Of a stretch of 64,000 nt of DNA, positions 50,181-61,705 are shown piece after piece. This stretch comes from Ehretia macrophylla. Lineage: Eukaryota; Streptophyta; Magnoliopsida; Boraginales; Ehretiaceae. The stretch lies in NCBI GenBank assembly GCA_037974665.1, contig CM075775.1:37474152-37538151 (forward strand). Reading direction: 5' to 3'. The stretch's first letter is position 1, and every line of letters begins with the position of its first letter. The notes under the pieces are model-generated. The model was not told where the DNA came from and did no database searches. It was given only the letters and a program-made list of their open reading frames with translations. The position numbers and the translations under genes were made by a program.

Positions 50181-53163
50181 ATGGAAATAGGGGAAACTCG
50201 TATAAGAGGTAACTCAGCTTCTTTTGCAGAATTTTGACTAGAGGAAAAACCGACTCATACGTGTGGATTTTACTAATATATGAGAGAATAATGTTAGTAT
50301 GGACTGATCAAATAGTTTCCCTTGACTAAATAGTACAATTTACAGCTTAATTCTTTTATTTGAATTCCTAATTGTAATAAGTGGTTGTTTGATAATGAGC
50401 AATAAATATCCCGTCTTTTTGCTAAATAGGATGTACTGAACTCATAATTCATTAGATTAGCTAAATATAGTAAGTAATTGTTCCCAGTTTTTCAATCATT
50501 TGATAACTATACTCATTATTTGGTAAATGATCACTATGATTCCAATTTTCTGTCATTAAGGTGAACAACTAAACCAAGAATTATCTTATGTCTACACTTT
50601 ATGTTAATGTAGACCAAGTTTAGATGATAAGCGGATTCATTATAGGATTACTGGTATCTAAGGCTCCCTTTTGTTTCTCTGCCATGGCAGTTCTGATCTG
50701 GGCTAACCTTTTGGCTGTGTATGCAATCTGGGTAATGATGACATACCTAACTGAAGTATGGAAACTAAGCGTCACGCATGCAGCTGGAATATTGAACATC
50801 TGGGGGGGCATCGTATTGACTCTTCCATTAGGCTTTGCTTACCTTGTGGACGCTCTCCTCGGCAACTACAAAGTTCTGGCTTTCTCCAGTATTGCTTATA
50901 GCATTGTGAGTTAACGTTCTCTTCGTTTCTTCCTTTCTTTGGTTAATTGGCATGAAATATCATTCAATTAATTCTTATAGTAATATATGTAGCACTGTGA
51001 AGTAAAGTGGAGAGATAAATATAAGATATTAGAGTTTTACTAAAGGCTTTAGCAGTTAACACTGTTTTATGTTTTGGGATTTCTCTTACGAAGCCCAACT
51101 ATTTCAGATTTGTTTAAATATATGCTTGGAGAGTAGACAAGGACAAAGTAAAGAGACTTCGAAGATTATCTGTATTCGGATCAGTTTGACAATGATCATA
51201 TACTGCTCTAATCTAGACTCGTAGTCGACCTAATCATCCACCAGATAAATTCTGAGACTTAGATTGCTTCCGGTGTAATTTGATAGGAAAGGCCTATAGT
51301 GGTCATATTGTTGACATTGACCTAAAATTCTCACCAAAATGATCGATGTTTAAAGTGGAAAAAATAGTCAACGGATCTGGATAATTTTCTGGAAATGAAT
51401 TTGTTTGCAACTATTACTCATGTTGAATATTTATTTCGCTGCAGTGAAGGCTCCACTATGATCTAACTCCACCTTTCTGCAGGGTCTGGGTTTTTTGTCC
51501 ATGTCAACACCTCCCGTTCTCTCCAATTCTACAGGCACTTGCAGCAAGTACAAGCCAGAATGCATCGGTCACACACAGAAAGTTCTCTTCTACACAGCCT
51601 TGGCACTGATAGCTATAGGAATATCTGGTCATATTGTATCTCTTAAGCCATTCATTCAGAAACAAAGGGAAAGTAAATCAGATGTTGAACAAGGCCGAAG
51701 AGAAAGTGATGTTCAAGAGAGCAAAACCAAAACAGTTGTCAAAAATGATAAGAACAAAATGGTACCACGATTTAAAATAAGAGAACTTGTCATTGCACTC
51801 TTTACTGTTGTTGGTGGTATTGCTCTCCCATATATAAAACCATGGTCAGTCCGTTTCGGAATCCCGGCAATTTGCACTCTAGTGGCAACAATTGTATTCT
51901 TGAGTAGCTCATGTTTTTACAATAGAGATGGACCAGAGGGGAGTCCAATAACGAATATATTCAGAGTCATTGTTGCCTCTGCTTCAAATATATCCAAACA
52001 GCTTCCAAGTGACTCAAAAGAACTTTACGAGGGAGATAATCGGGCTAGGGACCTGCTGCCCCACACTGATAGATTAAGGTTTGTGATGCCTTTTTCTTGC
52101 TTATTGGCTCATATAATTGTATGATTTCTTTTGATGTTTGATTTCTTTTTCTTTTCTGACTCAGAAGTCTAGCTTAATTTTTATGGCTTTACAATAAATG
52201 TTTGCCTTTCAATCGACAGAGTCAGGCATTTTGCTCCATTATTATTGGTTCCATAAAATTGTTACGTTGCATTTGATATTACGCACTTTCCTCTTTAACT
52301 GGAAGATTGTTTTACTTTTGGGACACAGGTGCTTGGACAAGGCAGCCATCAAATTGTCAAATCAAGAGGGAAATAGCTGGCGACTTTGTACCGTGACAGA
52401 AGTTGAGGAAACGAAAATTGCCATCCGCATGATTCCTATGTGGATGACATTTATAATCTGTGGCTTGGTTTCTTCTGCTGGGACCACATACTTCCAAGAG
52501 CAAGCGAACCACTTGAGTCGCAAGGTAGGAAAACTGAAGGTTCCTCTTCCAATCCTTCTAGTGCTACAAGAGTGTGCAAAATCAGTATTTACCTGGATAT
52601 ACCAAAAGCTAAAAGAACGCTTGGGGATTAAAAAGTATGCGCCATCAGTTGGCATTGCCGGAGCTATGATATTCGCAACACTGAGTTGTATAACTGCTGC
52701 CAAAGTGGAAGCTCGAAGACTAGATGTTATTAGATCCCATGATTTAATTGAAAAACCTGAAGAGACCATTCCGATGAATATATTTTGGGTGCTTCCACAA
52801 TTTCTGCTGCTTGGTGGCCTAGATTCTTTCTTCGCAAAGAGTGTCACTGATTTCTATCGCCATCAGTCTCCTCCATCAATGGCAAAATATGTTGATTATT
52901 TCACTAAGGGAGTATCTGGTCTCGGATTTATGGCGAGTGTTTTATCAACGTACGTTGTTGGTAAGATCAGTGAGCATGGAGGAAAACCAAATTGGTTCCA
53001 GAATACTTTAAACAAGAGTCGCTTGGATAATTACTTCTGGGCACTATCCGCTTTATGTGCTGTGAACTTTGTTGTCTACATATTGGTGGCTTCTTTCTAC
53101 CCATACAGGGAGGAACAGCTCGAGGCTGATGGATTTGGTGAAGGCAATGGTAATAACTTTTGA
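50181..53163 (+). CDS. NPF5.5-like: NRT1/PTR family transporter, NPF5.5-like (copy 2, intact)
   Basis: A plasma- or endomembrane transporter of the NPF (nitrate/peptide) major-facilitator group; the substrate is unknown. Four exons join in frame: 50181-50208, 50646-50905, 51483-52078, 52329-53163 (1,719 nt, 572 residues). All introns have GT/AG borders; the intron 2 donor GTGAGT and the intron 3/exon 4 border (ACAG followed by GTGCTTGGAC) are strong. The intron 1 acceptor at 50645 is chosen because the earlier TTTAG acceptor at 50623 breaks the frame. Family marks in order: MTYLTEVWKLSVTHAAGI (residues 41-58), VDALLGNY (77-84), STPPVL, CLDKAAIKLSNQEG (about 296), CTVTEVEETKIAIRMIPMW (about 315), TTYFQEQA, and LPQFLLLGGLDSFF. 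The canonical ExxER proton-coupling motif of helix 1 is absent (IWANLLAVYAI stands there), and a long charged linker replaces the usual central loop. Both traits agree with the short-N-terminus NPF5.5 subgroup, which I assign from memory of the family. The neighbouring pseudogene is its tandem copy. Confidence 0.85.
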
Positions 53164-54531
53164 TGATTTTGTTGCTCCAGTTAGAGACATCAAATTGATT
53201 TTCACCCCTATTCTTGTATCATATGCATGCAAATGATTGTTGCAAAATTTATCATACCCTATAATTGTGTATCATATATTCTTTTCCCCTCTGATAATAT
53301 CATCAGAGAATGTACTGCAACAATAGAAATTGTTATTCCAGTTTGCTGAGGTAATTTCTTTTCTAAACTTGACAAATCTTGTGCACTTTAGCTTGAGTTG
53401 TTCTTGAAAACCTCTTTAAGCTTCTTTTTTAGACAATGCTAAGCTAAGGTTGAAAAAAGATGCATATAAGCATTAACTGCTAATCTAGTATAGAGTGAAT
53501 GTATTGTTGGAACTTCGTTAAAAAAGGAAGTGATTAATTATAAGCACCTAACGTATAAGTTTGAGAAAATGTGCTCCAAGAAGAGTACAAAAAGGTGTTT
53601 GGAAATGCTTCTTTTTTATTATGAGTTTTCTTAATCTATCACCTATTACTAATATATACTTTAACATTATCTACAAGTATTTTTTTCTTGTCCAAAGGAT
53701 TTTAGAAGTATTGTAAATGTATAATCCATAAAAACTTTTTCGAAAGCACAATTAGATTACAAAATCTTTTAAATTTAATATAAACTAATCTCGATATTTA
53801 AAAATCTGCTAAAAAAAAATCAATTAATCAACTCATAACTAGTACTTCTCCAAAGTGTTTTTTCTCGACAAAAAGATAATAGAAGTATTGTACAACTAAA
53901 AGCTCATAAAAACTTCTGAAACCACATTTGAATTACGAAATACAATAATTTAATATATATACTAAACTTTGGAAAGTATATTTAAAAATGTAGATCTAAT
54001 AAATTATGATTGCAATCCCCGAAAATCTATAACATGACGTAGATAGCATCCTTCCCATTGTATTCCACTATGTCATTGATAATTTGGACAAAACATTAGG
54101 AAGTAAATATGACAAATAAGTTAGGTGTATTATTTGGGTATAAATAGGCCTTCAACATTGTAAAAATAGCATAAAAAGAAATCACCAAATTCACTATTCT
54201 CTCTTTCTTTATATTAGAAAATTCTCTGTTCGTTATTATATTTTTTTGGTTGTCATACAATTACTCGTATCCCAACGGCGCTAGAGCCTTTGTCAGATAA
54301 AGATAAATAAGGTGTGACATTCTCAAGATATGTAGTCGTGTAATTCCCCCTGGAGCCTCCATATAATAAAAAAGGGAAAGATCTTTCTCTCTTTTCTTTT
54401 ACTTCTTTATTAACAGAAACAAATTTGTTTGGGGTGCAAATTGAAATATTTTCTATTCCCAGGGGGCAAATTCTAATTTTCCCCAACTAGCAATGACGTC
54501 GTAATATCACCCCTAAACTATACAAACTGCA
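51176..54531 (+). repeat. Tandem gene-block duplication, unit 2
   Basis: Partner of 46206-49012. It contains intron 2 to the stop codon of the intact NPF5.5-like gene plus about 1.4 kb of 3' flank. Shared flank landmarks include TTGCTGAGG (53343), GGACAAAACATTAGGAAG (54086) and GGGGTGCAAATTGAAATATT (54430). Confidence 0.85.
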
Positions 54532-54985
54532 AAAAGCCGCCATTCAGAAGCAGCCACTTCATGACCAAAAAAAAAAAAAAGAAGCAGCCACTTTAAATTT
54601 TTTATTTTTTTATTTTTTCTTAAAATATGGAAAAAGCTTCAAGAGACAAAAGGGTAAATCTTTGATGATTCACTATTTTTTTTGTTTATGAATTTTAAAT
54701 TTAATTTAGCTTTTGGATATACTATCGAAGAGCAAAAGAAGAAGGATGGAGTGCTCGGAGCACTTTTAAGCTCCTTCAAATGAATGGGAAATTCAACATT
54801 TTCAAAGGTAATCGATGTTATAAGTTCGAGAATTAACTGTTTTGTATTTCAAATACTATGAAATAAATGACAATTGTCGAGTTATTATATAAGTGTCGAA
54901 TACTAAGTTATAAAGTGAACACTTATATAATGTGGACTGATAGGTTGTTATATTTAAAATGTTACAAATAAATATCTTATTATCA
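53164..54985. other. Intergenic, AT-rich
   Basis: 3' flank of the intact gene. It holds homology to the flank of copy 1 and otherwise AT-rich DNA with A and T homopolymers (for example near 54564-54620). No gene or RNA is recognised, and no single clear polyadenylation signal stands out after the stop codon. Confidence 0.6.
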
Positions 54986-55371
54986 ATTGAGAAAATATCA
55001 CATTTAGTCTTTATTATTTTTAAGATGTCTCAATTTGGTCCTTATTGTTTAATTTTTTTTAATTTAATCCCTATTAGTTCATTAAAAGTTTCAAATTCTT
55101 CTTTATTATTTTTAAAAAATTTCAATTTTGTCCCTATTATTTTTCTAACATTTCAAATTAGTCTCTATTGTTCAAAATTAATCAATTTAGTTCCTATTAT
55201 TTTTAAAAAAAATTCAAGTTTGTCTCTATTATTTTTCAAAAAATTTTAATTTAGTCATTGAATAATATGAACTAATTTAAAACTTTAAAAAATAATAGGG
55301 ACGAAATTAAAACTTTTAAAAAAATAATAGGTACAAAATTGATTTTTTTTAAAAATAATAGGGACGAAATC
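54986..55371. mobile_element. Foldback-type element with TTTAGTCCCTATTATTT sub-repeats (one end unclear)
   Basis: The left half repeats motifs like TTTAGTCTTTATTATTTTT and TTTTGTCCCTATTATTT about every 20-45 bp; the right half carries their inverse (AAATAATAGGGACGAAAT), so the whole could fold into a long hairpin. It is the same family as 58578-59035. The left terminus resembles that copy (AAAATATCACATTTAGTC), but no matching right terminus or target duplication is seen. Non-coding. Confidence 0.7.
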
Positions 55372-55438
55372 AATGGGGCTTTTACCAGGAAAGAAGACAA
55401 TGGGGCTTTTACCAGGAAAGAAGACAATGGGGCTTTCC
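55372..55438. repeat. 27 bp tandem repeat, 2.5 copies
   Basis: Two perfect copies of a 27 bp unit starting AATGGGGCTTTTACCAGG (55372-55398, 55399-55425) and a partial third. It directly abuts the foldback element and may have replaced its right terminus. Confidence 0.9.
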
Positions 55439-55672
55439 CGAACATATGAATAATAACTCTGTTTACTGCATAAGTTCATGATATAGAAGGTTACATAGTT
55501 GTTCATTTCCTTAGAAACTAGAAGTCTTGTAGGAGGTACAAATGCTAGCAACAATTTCCTATATAATGAATTGAATAATTTTATAGGAGCATATATTGCT
55601 AGCAAAAATTTCTTACATAATGAACTGAATCATGCAGGAAAATGTTAAGATACTTTTTGATGTTGGAAGCTC

Positions 55673-56178
55673 GAGTAAATTGCTTGTCGTCCTTCTGTGT
55701 TTTGCTCGAAATAATCATTCACTCCCTGTATTTTTAAAATAGACTTATTACTCCCTTGTGATTTTCTGAATGTAGCTGACCGCCCCCCTCCGTTAAAAAA
55801 AATTGTCTAATTTAACAGCAATTGTAACACACGCACTTAAAATGCGATTTTTTTATACTTTTGGTTTAAATAGATTCATTGCTGGACAAAGATACCCTTT
55901 TAGTAAATTGTTTGCCGCCCTCCTGTGTTTTGTCCAAAATACTCATTTACCCCCTGTAATTTTAAAATAGGCTCATTACCCTCTATGTTTTTTTAATTTT
56001 AATTTTATGTAAGGGTATAACGATCAATTAACTAATTTGATAACGTTTGTTACAGAATAACAGATTTTAGGTGCGTCTGCTTAATCGAAAAAATATATGA
56101 GGGTAATGAGCCTATTTTAAAAATACAAAAAATGAAATATTTCGAACAAAACATAAGAGAGCGGTAAACAATTTATTC
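55673..56178. mobile_element. 506 bp inverted-repeat element with perfect 10 bp target duplication
   Basis: Flanked on both sides by TTGGAAGCTC (55663-55672 and 56179-56188). Termini are GAGTAAATTG and, inverted, GAATAAATTG; the inverted similarity continues inward (GTCCTTCTGTGTTTTGCTCG against a mirrored CGAACAAAACATAAGAG). Inside, at about 55910, a second AAATTGTTTGCCGCCCTC segment repeats the left end. The 9-10 bp duplication and long inverted repeats suggest a Mutator-type non-autonomous element. Non-coding. Confidence 0.85.
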
Positions 56179-56188
56179 TTGGAAGCTC

Positions 56189-57788
56189 CAAGTCATCTTG
56201 GGAACATATCTATCAGGCTATATTGTTGAGTTTGCCAAAACAGTGGTGGTCAACTCTTTGTAGTAATTTGAGTAATATAGACTTTCAAAAGACAGTACAT
56301 TAAACGCATATGAAACTTCCAAATAAATGTTTAAGAGATTTGATTGTTTTGCATTAAAGGGATCGAATTATAACTGCTAGACAATGTGGGAAAATGATAA
56401 CATATGTACCAGAGAAGTTTGGCACCTCGATGTCAGTTCTTCATCGCGTGGGGCCAAGTATATTCCAAGGGGTTGGAATGTGGAATAAGAAGCTTTTGTA
56501 TCTCAATACAGGTGTACAAAGTTTTGGTACGAGTCATGACAATGTGTTTTTGGTTTGAGTACTCTTTGAGGAAGTATTACCTCCACTGTTTGTTAGTTTG
56601 AGAAAAAAATTTCACTCTCTGTATTGCATGGGTTATTACATTGCAAAAATTTAAAATACATTTAAAGTCGAGATTTTATTTATTTATTTATTATGATGTG
56701 GAACTGTCAAATCCAACCCAAGTAGTGATTCCTTTCAACAAGATAATTGATGATATTCATTGGTTTAGGGGTGCTAATAAGAACAAAAAGAATCAACAAA
56801 CAGATATCAAAAGAACAGCAAGAGAACAAAATTTTTAAGGAAAAGCATATTAGTTATTGACAACGAAAATCCAAACCTAAAAAGAAATTGTAAACTTGAG
56901 CAACATCCATTTGCAAAAATGAACTAGAAAACTTTTGTCAAAGACCTAACCGAATTGAAAGACCTGAGTTGTCGTCTATTTCCCCAAAAATTTACAAAGG
57001 TTATAGCACAGATAATCCCAAATTTTTTTGTATGTAGACTTTGAAGAGATTGCACCTATCAGCTCATATGTCAAGTGTTTGCAATGTCTTCTACGATGTT
57101 CTTTTAACAATTGAAAAAATGTATGACTTGCTGCTAATTCAGCTACCTGATTCTTATTATTAATGTCACTCACTGATATTTTAGTCACCATTAATTCATT
57201 AGCACTACATAAGACACTGCATGAGCACAAGGAATATAAGGTAATGATTCAGGTTCAGGCAAATTCAAGTGAAAAGTCTTTATCAAGCGCATCACAAGTT
57301 CCCGATTGGGGATAGTATCGTCAACCACTTTGATGATGGTGAAAAATTGAGTCTTCTCAAAACCTCCCATCAACATATATAATCAGCAAAATTAAGTGGA
57401 ACAACCCCAACCATATACACATCAGACAACTCAGACGAATCATAATCCTTGTGCAAATTCTCATACCATGTTTTAAATTTTGTTTGACTATTGTCCTTCT
57501 CAACTGAAAGAAAATCTACAACACTCTTTTCAACCTGAACAAGTCAGTTTAAAATCTCTGAAACAACATAATTAATTTGCACTCTATCAGAAACATGACT
57601 ACTAATTTATATGATGAAGGCACAGAGATTTTCAATTCTCATATATACTTACTTCATTGGCGGACAAAACTCATGATAGTAATCAACCTTATAAAATTTC
57701 TTTTTCAGAGCAACCCCATTTGTCCAACATTGCCCTTAAATTATTTATTTTAGAAATTTTTATGTCCAATCAAAGCAGCAATCAATAG
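56189..57788. other. Intergenic, no gene recognised
   Basis: AT-rich DNA. Short open stretches occur on the minus strand between about 57190 and 57540, one with a protein-like composition (FFTIIKVVDDTIPNRELVMR and LNLPEPESLPYIPC), but they fall in different frames and match no family I recognise. This could be an old gene fragment. There is a TTTATTTATTTATTTA run near 56683. Confidence 0.4.
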
Positions 57789-58003
57789 CAAATAGAGCTT
57801 AAACCCTAATTAACTATTGGTATTTTGATTAATTGTTAAATTGGTAAGTAATTATTTTGATAACAATCACTGAAGAAAAGGGAACAAAGTAATTTGCAAA
57901 CAGAGCTTAAACCCTAATTAACTATTGGTATTTTGATTAATGGTTAAATTAGTAAGTAACTATTTTGATAACAATCGCTGAAGGAAAGGGAACAAAGTAA
58001 TTT
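57789..58003. repeat. 107 bp tandem duplication
   Basis: Two copies (57789-57895 and 57896-58003) of a 107 bp unit beginning GCAAAYAGAGCTTAAACCC and containing TTAACTATTGGTATTTTGAT, with only a handful of differences. Non-coding. Confidence 0.92.
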
Positions 58004-58577
58004 GATAATACAGAAAGCAGTTGACTTATATTATAATGTAAGGAGAAGGAAAGTAATTGGACAAGTGAAAGTTTTTGATATGGAAGTGTTTTGTCATTTG
58101 CTAATTGTTATTTTCATATCATCCAATAGCTGCTATTTATAGAATCCCAATGGCGGTGGAAGAAAGCTTCTTCAGCAGCCTAGAATAATCTAATGAACAT
58201 ATTAATCTAACTACAACATTGCAAACCCAGAATATTTTAGGACATTTCATAAATCTTGAGATCTCTCTAGAATATTGGTGGAATTTGAGCATTAACTTTT
58301 TTAAAAAAACATATCCAAAATATGTTAAAAATCCAGAAATTAAAATCAAATTAGTGTTATATCCATGGCTTTTAAAAATAAACAGAAAATAAATTAAAAT
58401 TAACAAATGATTAAACATAATCATCACAAAATTTTAGAAATATCAAAAACCCTAGACGATTAATCTAAAAAATAAATCCAAAAATACCGCAATAAAATAA
58501 AGAAACAAACAAACACACACGTGTCTACAAACCCTAGCTTAAAAATGAAGATTGAGAAATTTACTGTAGCTAAGAAA
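58004..58577. other. Intergenic, AT-rich
   Basis: No gene or repeat recognised; the reading frames present are of low complexity. Confidence 0.6.
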
Positions 58578-59035
58578 GGAAAAATTCCACATTTAGTCCC
58601 TATTATTTGTAAAATATCTCAATTTAGTCTTTATTGTTTAAAATGTCTAAATTTAGTCCCTATTATTTTACTAAAAATTTTAATTTCGTCCCTATTGTTT
58701 CCCAAAAAGTTTCAATTTCATCTCTATTGTTTTTAAAAGGTTTCAATTTCGTATTTATTATTTTCTTAAAGTTTCAAATTCATTCCTATTATTCAATGAC
58801 TAAATTGAAATTTTTTGAGAAACAATAGGGACGAATTTGAAACTTTTTAAAAACAATAGAGACGAAATTAAAATTTTTGAGAAACAGTAAGGACGAAATT
58901 GAAAAATTTTAAACAATAGGGATGAAATTGAAACTTTTAGGTAAATAATATGGACTAAATTAAAATATTTTAAATAATAGGGACTAAACTGAATTTTTTT
59001 TTATAAATAATAGGGAATAAATGTGAAATTTTTCC
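58578..59035. mobile_element. 458 bp foldback element with 9 bp target duplication
   Basis: Termini GGAAAAATTCCACATTTAG and, mirrored, ATGTGAAATTTTTCC form terminal inverted repeats. The flanks are GCTAAGAAA and GCTAAAAAA, a 9 bp target duplication with one mismatch, typical of Mutator-like elements. The interior consists of many ~22 bp sub-repeats (TTTCRTCYCTATTRTTT) in the left half and their inverse in the right half. Non-coding, same family as 54986-55371. Confidence 0.85.
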
Positions 59036-59129
59036 GCTAAAAAATGAGCTAATTTTTAATCCTTGCACATGCAGCTTACGTGGATTTAACGTAAAAACTA
59101 GACAAAAAAATGCTATAAAGACTAACAGT

Positions 59130-60682
59130 TAGTGGCGGAGCCAGACACCCGGGATTAGGGGGTGCCGCTTCGCCACCTGAGATTAGGGGTGTATTACTGT
59201 AAGAAATATGTTACTATTGAGTCTCGGTATTAATCACAGAATAAAAATTTATTTCAATGCATAATTACATTGTATTATAATTGCATGGTATAGCATTACA
59301 AATTGAAAAGAGAAGAAAACAGTAAGCTACTAAACATTGATACTAATATATTGAATTACAAAGAGGAAAGGAAATAATGGAATAGTACTAAAAGTGCAAA
59401 CTGAAATCGAAAGATAAAAGAAATAATCAAATGATAAAGAAATGCAAACCAGCTGAAATCGAGACTCGAGCTTGGCTCGATGTCTTTAAGATTTTAACGC
59501 TTCGTATAAGTATTAATGTATCTTACGCGCAAACTTCCCAGAATACTACGATTAAACTTCTCGTAATAATAGCACTTCAAATTACGAGAACTTTCGAACC
59601 AACAACATCTAAACTCTCTTTGTTTAAGACTCTATGCAAAAAGTATTTCTTAGAAAACTTCTTTTTTTTATAGAATGAATTGGAAGCTGGATATATATAG
59701 GGAATACTCTGAATGAAATTCTGACCATACTAAATTCCTCCATTCAATACTCATAAAGCTGGGAGAACAAATGGACGTAATAGTGCCAAAGAAACGTTCA
59801 ACACGTTTCTGGCTATTAGAAAGAAACGTTTTGCCTAATTGAATTCTTGCAAAGCACAGCAATCATTACATATGAATTCTCACAAAACCGTTTCAGCACA
59901 ACATCCATATGAAAAATTAAGTTTGGAAATATATATGGGATTAATTTATTATATCTTGATATAAGTAATTTACATTAAAATATTCTTAATAAAACCAAAC
60001 TTAAACCCACTTTTACGCTTGCATAATGGTTCGGTGCCTTAGGGGCCAAAGCCAAGTCTCAAATCTGGATACAAAAATTGACCCACTTCCCAACTCTATA
60101 TTTCCCTAGTTAAATTCTCATTTCAACTTAATTTCAAATTTCTCATTCATCACCCATTTCTAACAATTATGTGCCAGAGTCAGTAACCGGGTTTGGATAC
60201 TCATTCATGCGAATTTTTTTTATACAAATTGAAAAAAAAAAAACTATTGCCTTTATCCCTAAAATCATGACAATGATGAAAAAATATTAAAATATTTAAA
60301 CATATAAAATTTGTTAGTATTCGAACCGAACTGTTTAATCAAAAATATAAAATAATCAATTAAAAATAAAAGACAATGTAAAAATTATTTAAAAAAATTA
60401 AACTTAAATTAAATGTACAATTAAACTAGAAAAGTTTAACTTAAATGTTAAAAATATTACAAAAATAAATGAATTTAAATTCATACACAATGATAACACA
60501 AATAGTCCCCGAAATATAGAAAATAAATTTAAAACCTATTTATAAATAAGAGAATAAAAGTAAAAAATGAAGAGAAAAAAACATGAGAAAAGAGAGAGAA
60601 TAAAAATAAGAGGATATTTTTAGAAGAAGAAAAAAAATTCAAATTTCAGGGGGTCACTGAGAGCCATGTGGCTCCGCCAGCG
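59130..60682. mobile_element. Non-autonomous hAT-type transposon, 1.55 kb, perfect 8 bp target duplication
   Basis: CTAACAGT flanks both ends (59122-59129 and 60683-60690). The terminal inverted repeat is TAGTGGCGGAGCCA at the left and, mirrored, CGCTGGCGGAGCCAC at the right, a terminus widespread in plant hAT elements. The interior is AT-rich with no transposase; the one open frame of 80 codons (from 59431) is not recognisable. The exact target duplication suggests a fairly young insertion. Confidence 0.88.
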
Positions 60683-60779
60683 CTAACAGTGACAAAAAAA
60701 ATATAAAATTGAAGGATTAAAAGACTCATTTGAGAACTATGAAACTGAAACAATTTTCACATACTGATTCATTCTCATG

Positions 60780-61010
60780 CCACCTATATATAATGCTATG
60801 GTAAAACAAAATCGTTGAGATACTTAGGCATCTTCCTTTGACGTCTCCATTTCCCATCATGCTGAATTTGTTGAGCTTGTGCGGAGTGATCATTCTGTTG
60901 TTTGTGCTCAGCTTGTGCAACTTCCTCCCTCAGCTCTGTTTCTTCATTTCTTTTGTTGAACTGAGATGGCTGCTGATTCATAAAAACAACACGCTTAAGT
61001 GGCATCAAAA
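60780..61010 (-). mobile_element. Possible retroelement protein fragment
   Basis: The minus strand has a ~70-codon open stretch rich in Gln, Glu and Asn that ends WRRQRKMPKYLNDFVLP. The closing pattern resembles the linker before the reverse transcriptase in Ty1/copia polyproteins. No other part of such an element adjoins it. It is a fossil fragment if the assignment is right; a host coding remnant is equally possible. Confidence 0.25.
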
Positions 61011-61540
61011 CTGCATTTTAGCGATTGCAGTGAAATGAACACGAGAAGCAAAACAATCATCAGAACATTATATCATAGGTTATCAAAATAGTGGCTCTTG
61101 ATGAGTTTCACATGGCAGTTCATATTTGAGAAGAAGATAACATCTCACTCTATCCGTAATGATAGACACTTAATGCGCATACGAGTATTCTCCAACATCA
61201 ATAACAACTACTGTCCTATTTGGATTTCTTCTTTGCTTTTGAATTTAATTCTCATCAATGCTTTGGTACGTTTTACCTTTGTCGTTTCGATACAGTATTT
61301 CTCTTTCCACAGTTTTTCCAAGTCAGCCGCAACTTCAACCAAATATACGTTCTTGAAGAAAGTAATTGCTGCCAGAACACAAGGACAATTCTATCGGAAA
61401 ATATTTTCCGGTATCAAATGCGATCGATCATATCCAAGTGCATATATCTGGAGAAAGAAAAAGATTATAGAAAGATTAAGACTATTTATGATTTTTACTC
61501 CCTAAAATATATGTTTTTTTTTTTTGTTCGAATTTGGGGC

Positions 61541-61705
61541 CCACTAACTTTTACAAAAGAGGGACAAATAACAAGCTTTGTAATTTGAGGTTTAATGAGA
61601 GTTACTTGCTGACCAAGAAAAAGAAGGGAAGAGGGGAGGGGAGGTTGCAGCTCCACTAACTTTTACAAAAGAGGGACAAATTTGATAACTAGCTTTGAAA
61701 TTATG
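61541..61705. repeat. Direct repeat, ~111 bp apart
   Basis: CCACTAACTTTTACAAAAGA plus GGGACAAAT occurs near 61541 and again near 61652, each followed by a related AGCTTTGWAATT segment. The spacer contains a purine run (about 61617-61645). Confidence 0.85.

Noticed and set aside
54959-55605. Open frames rich in Phe, Ile and Leu around the foldback element
   Set aside because: They are translations of the T-rich sub-repeats and of the 27 bp repeat; no family match.
56976-57540. Minus-strand gene with FFTIIKVVDDTIPNRELVMR
   Set aside because: Protein-like stretches sit in different frames with no start, splice sites or family I can name; kept only as a possible old fragment.
57800-57930. Telomere-like AAACCCTAA at two places
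   Set aside because: Single occurrences within a 107 bp duplication, not tandem telomere repeats.
59431-59673. 80-codon frame inside the hAT-type element as a transposase
   Set aside because: Too short and without hAT dimerisation or catalytic motifs; the element appears non-autonomous.
61098-61588. Open frames of 122-135 codons near 61.1-61.6 kb
   Set aside because: Overlapping frames of AT-rich sequence with no domain, splice signal or family resemblance.
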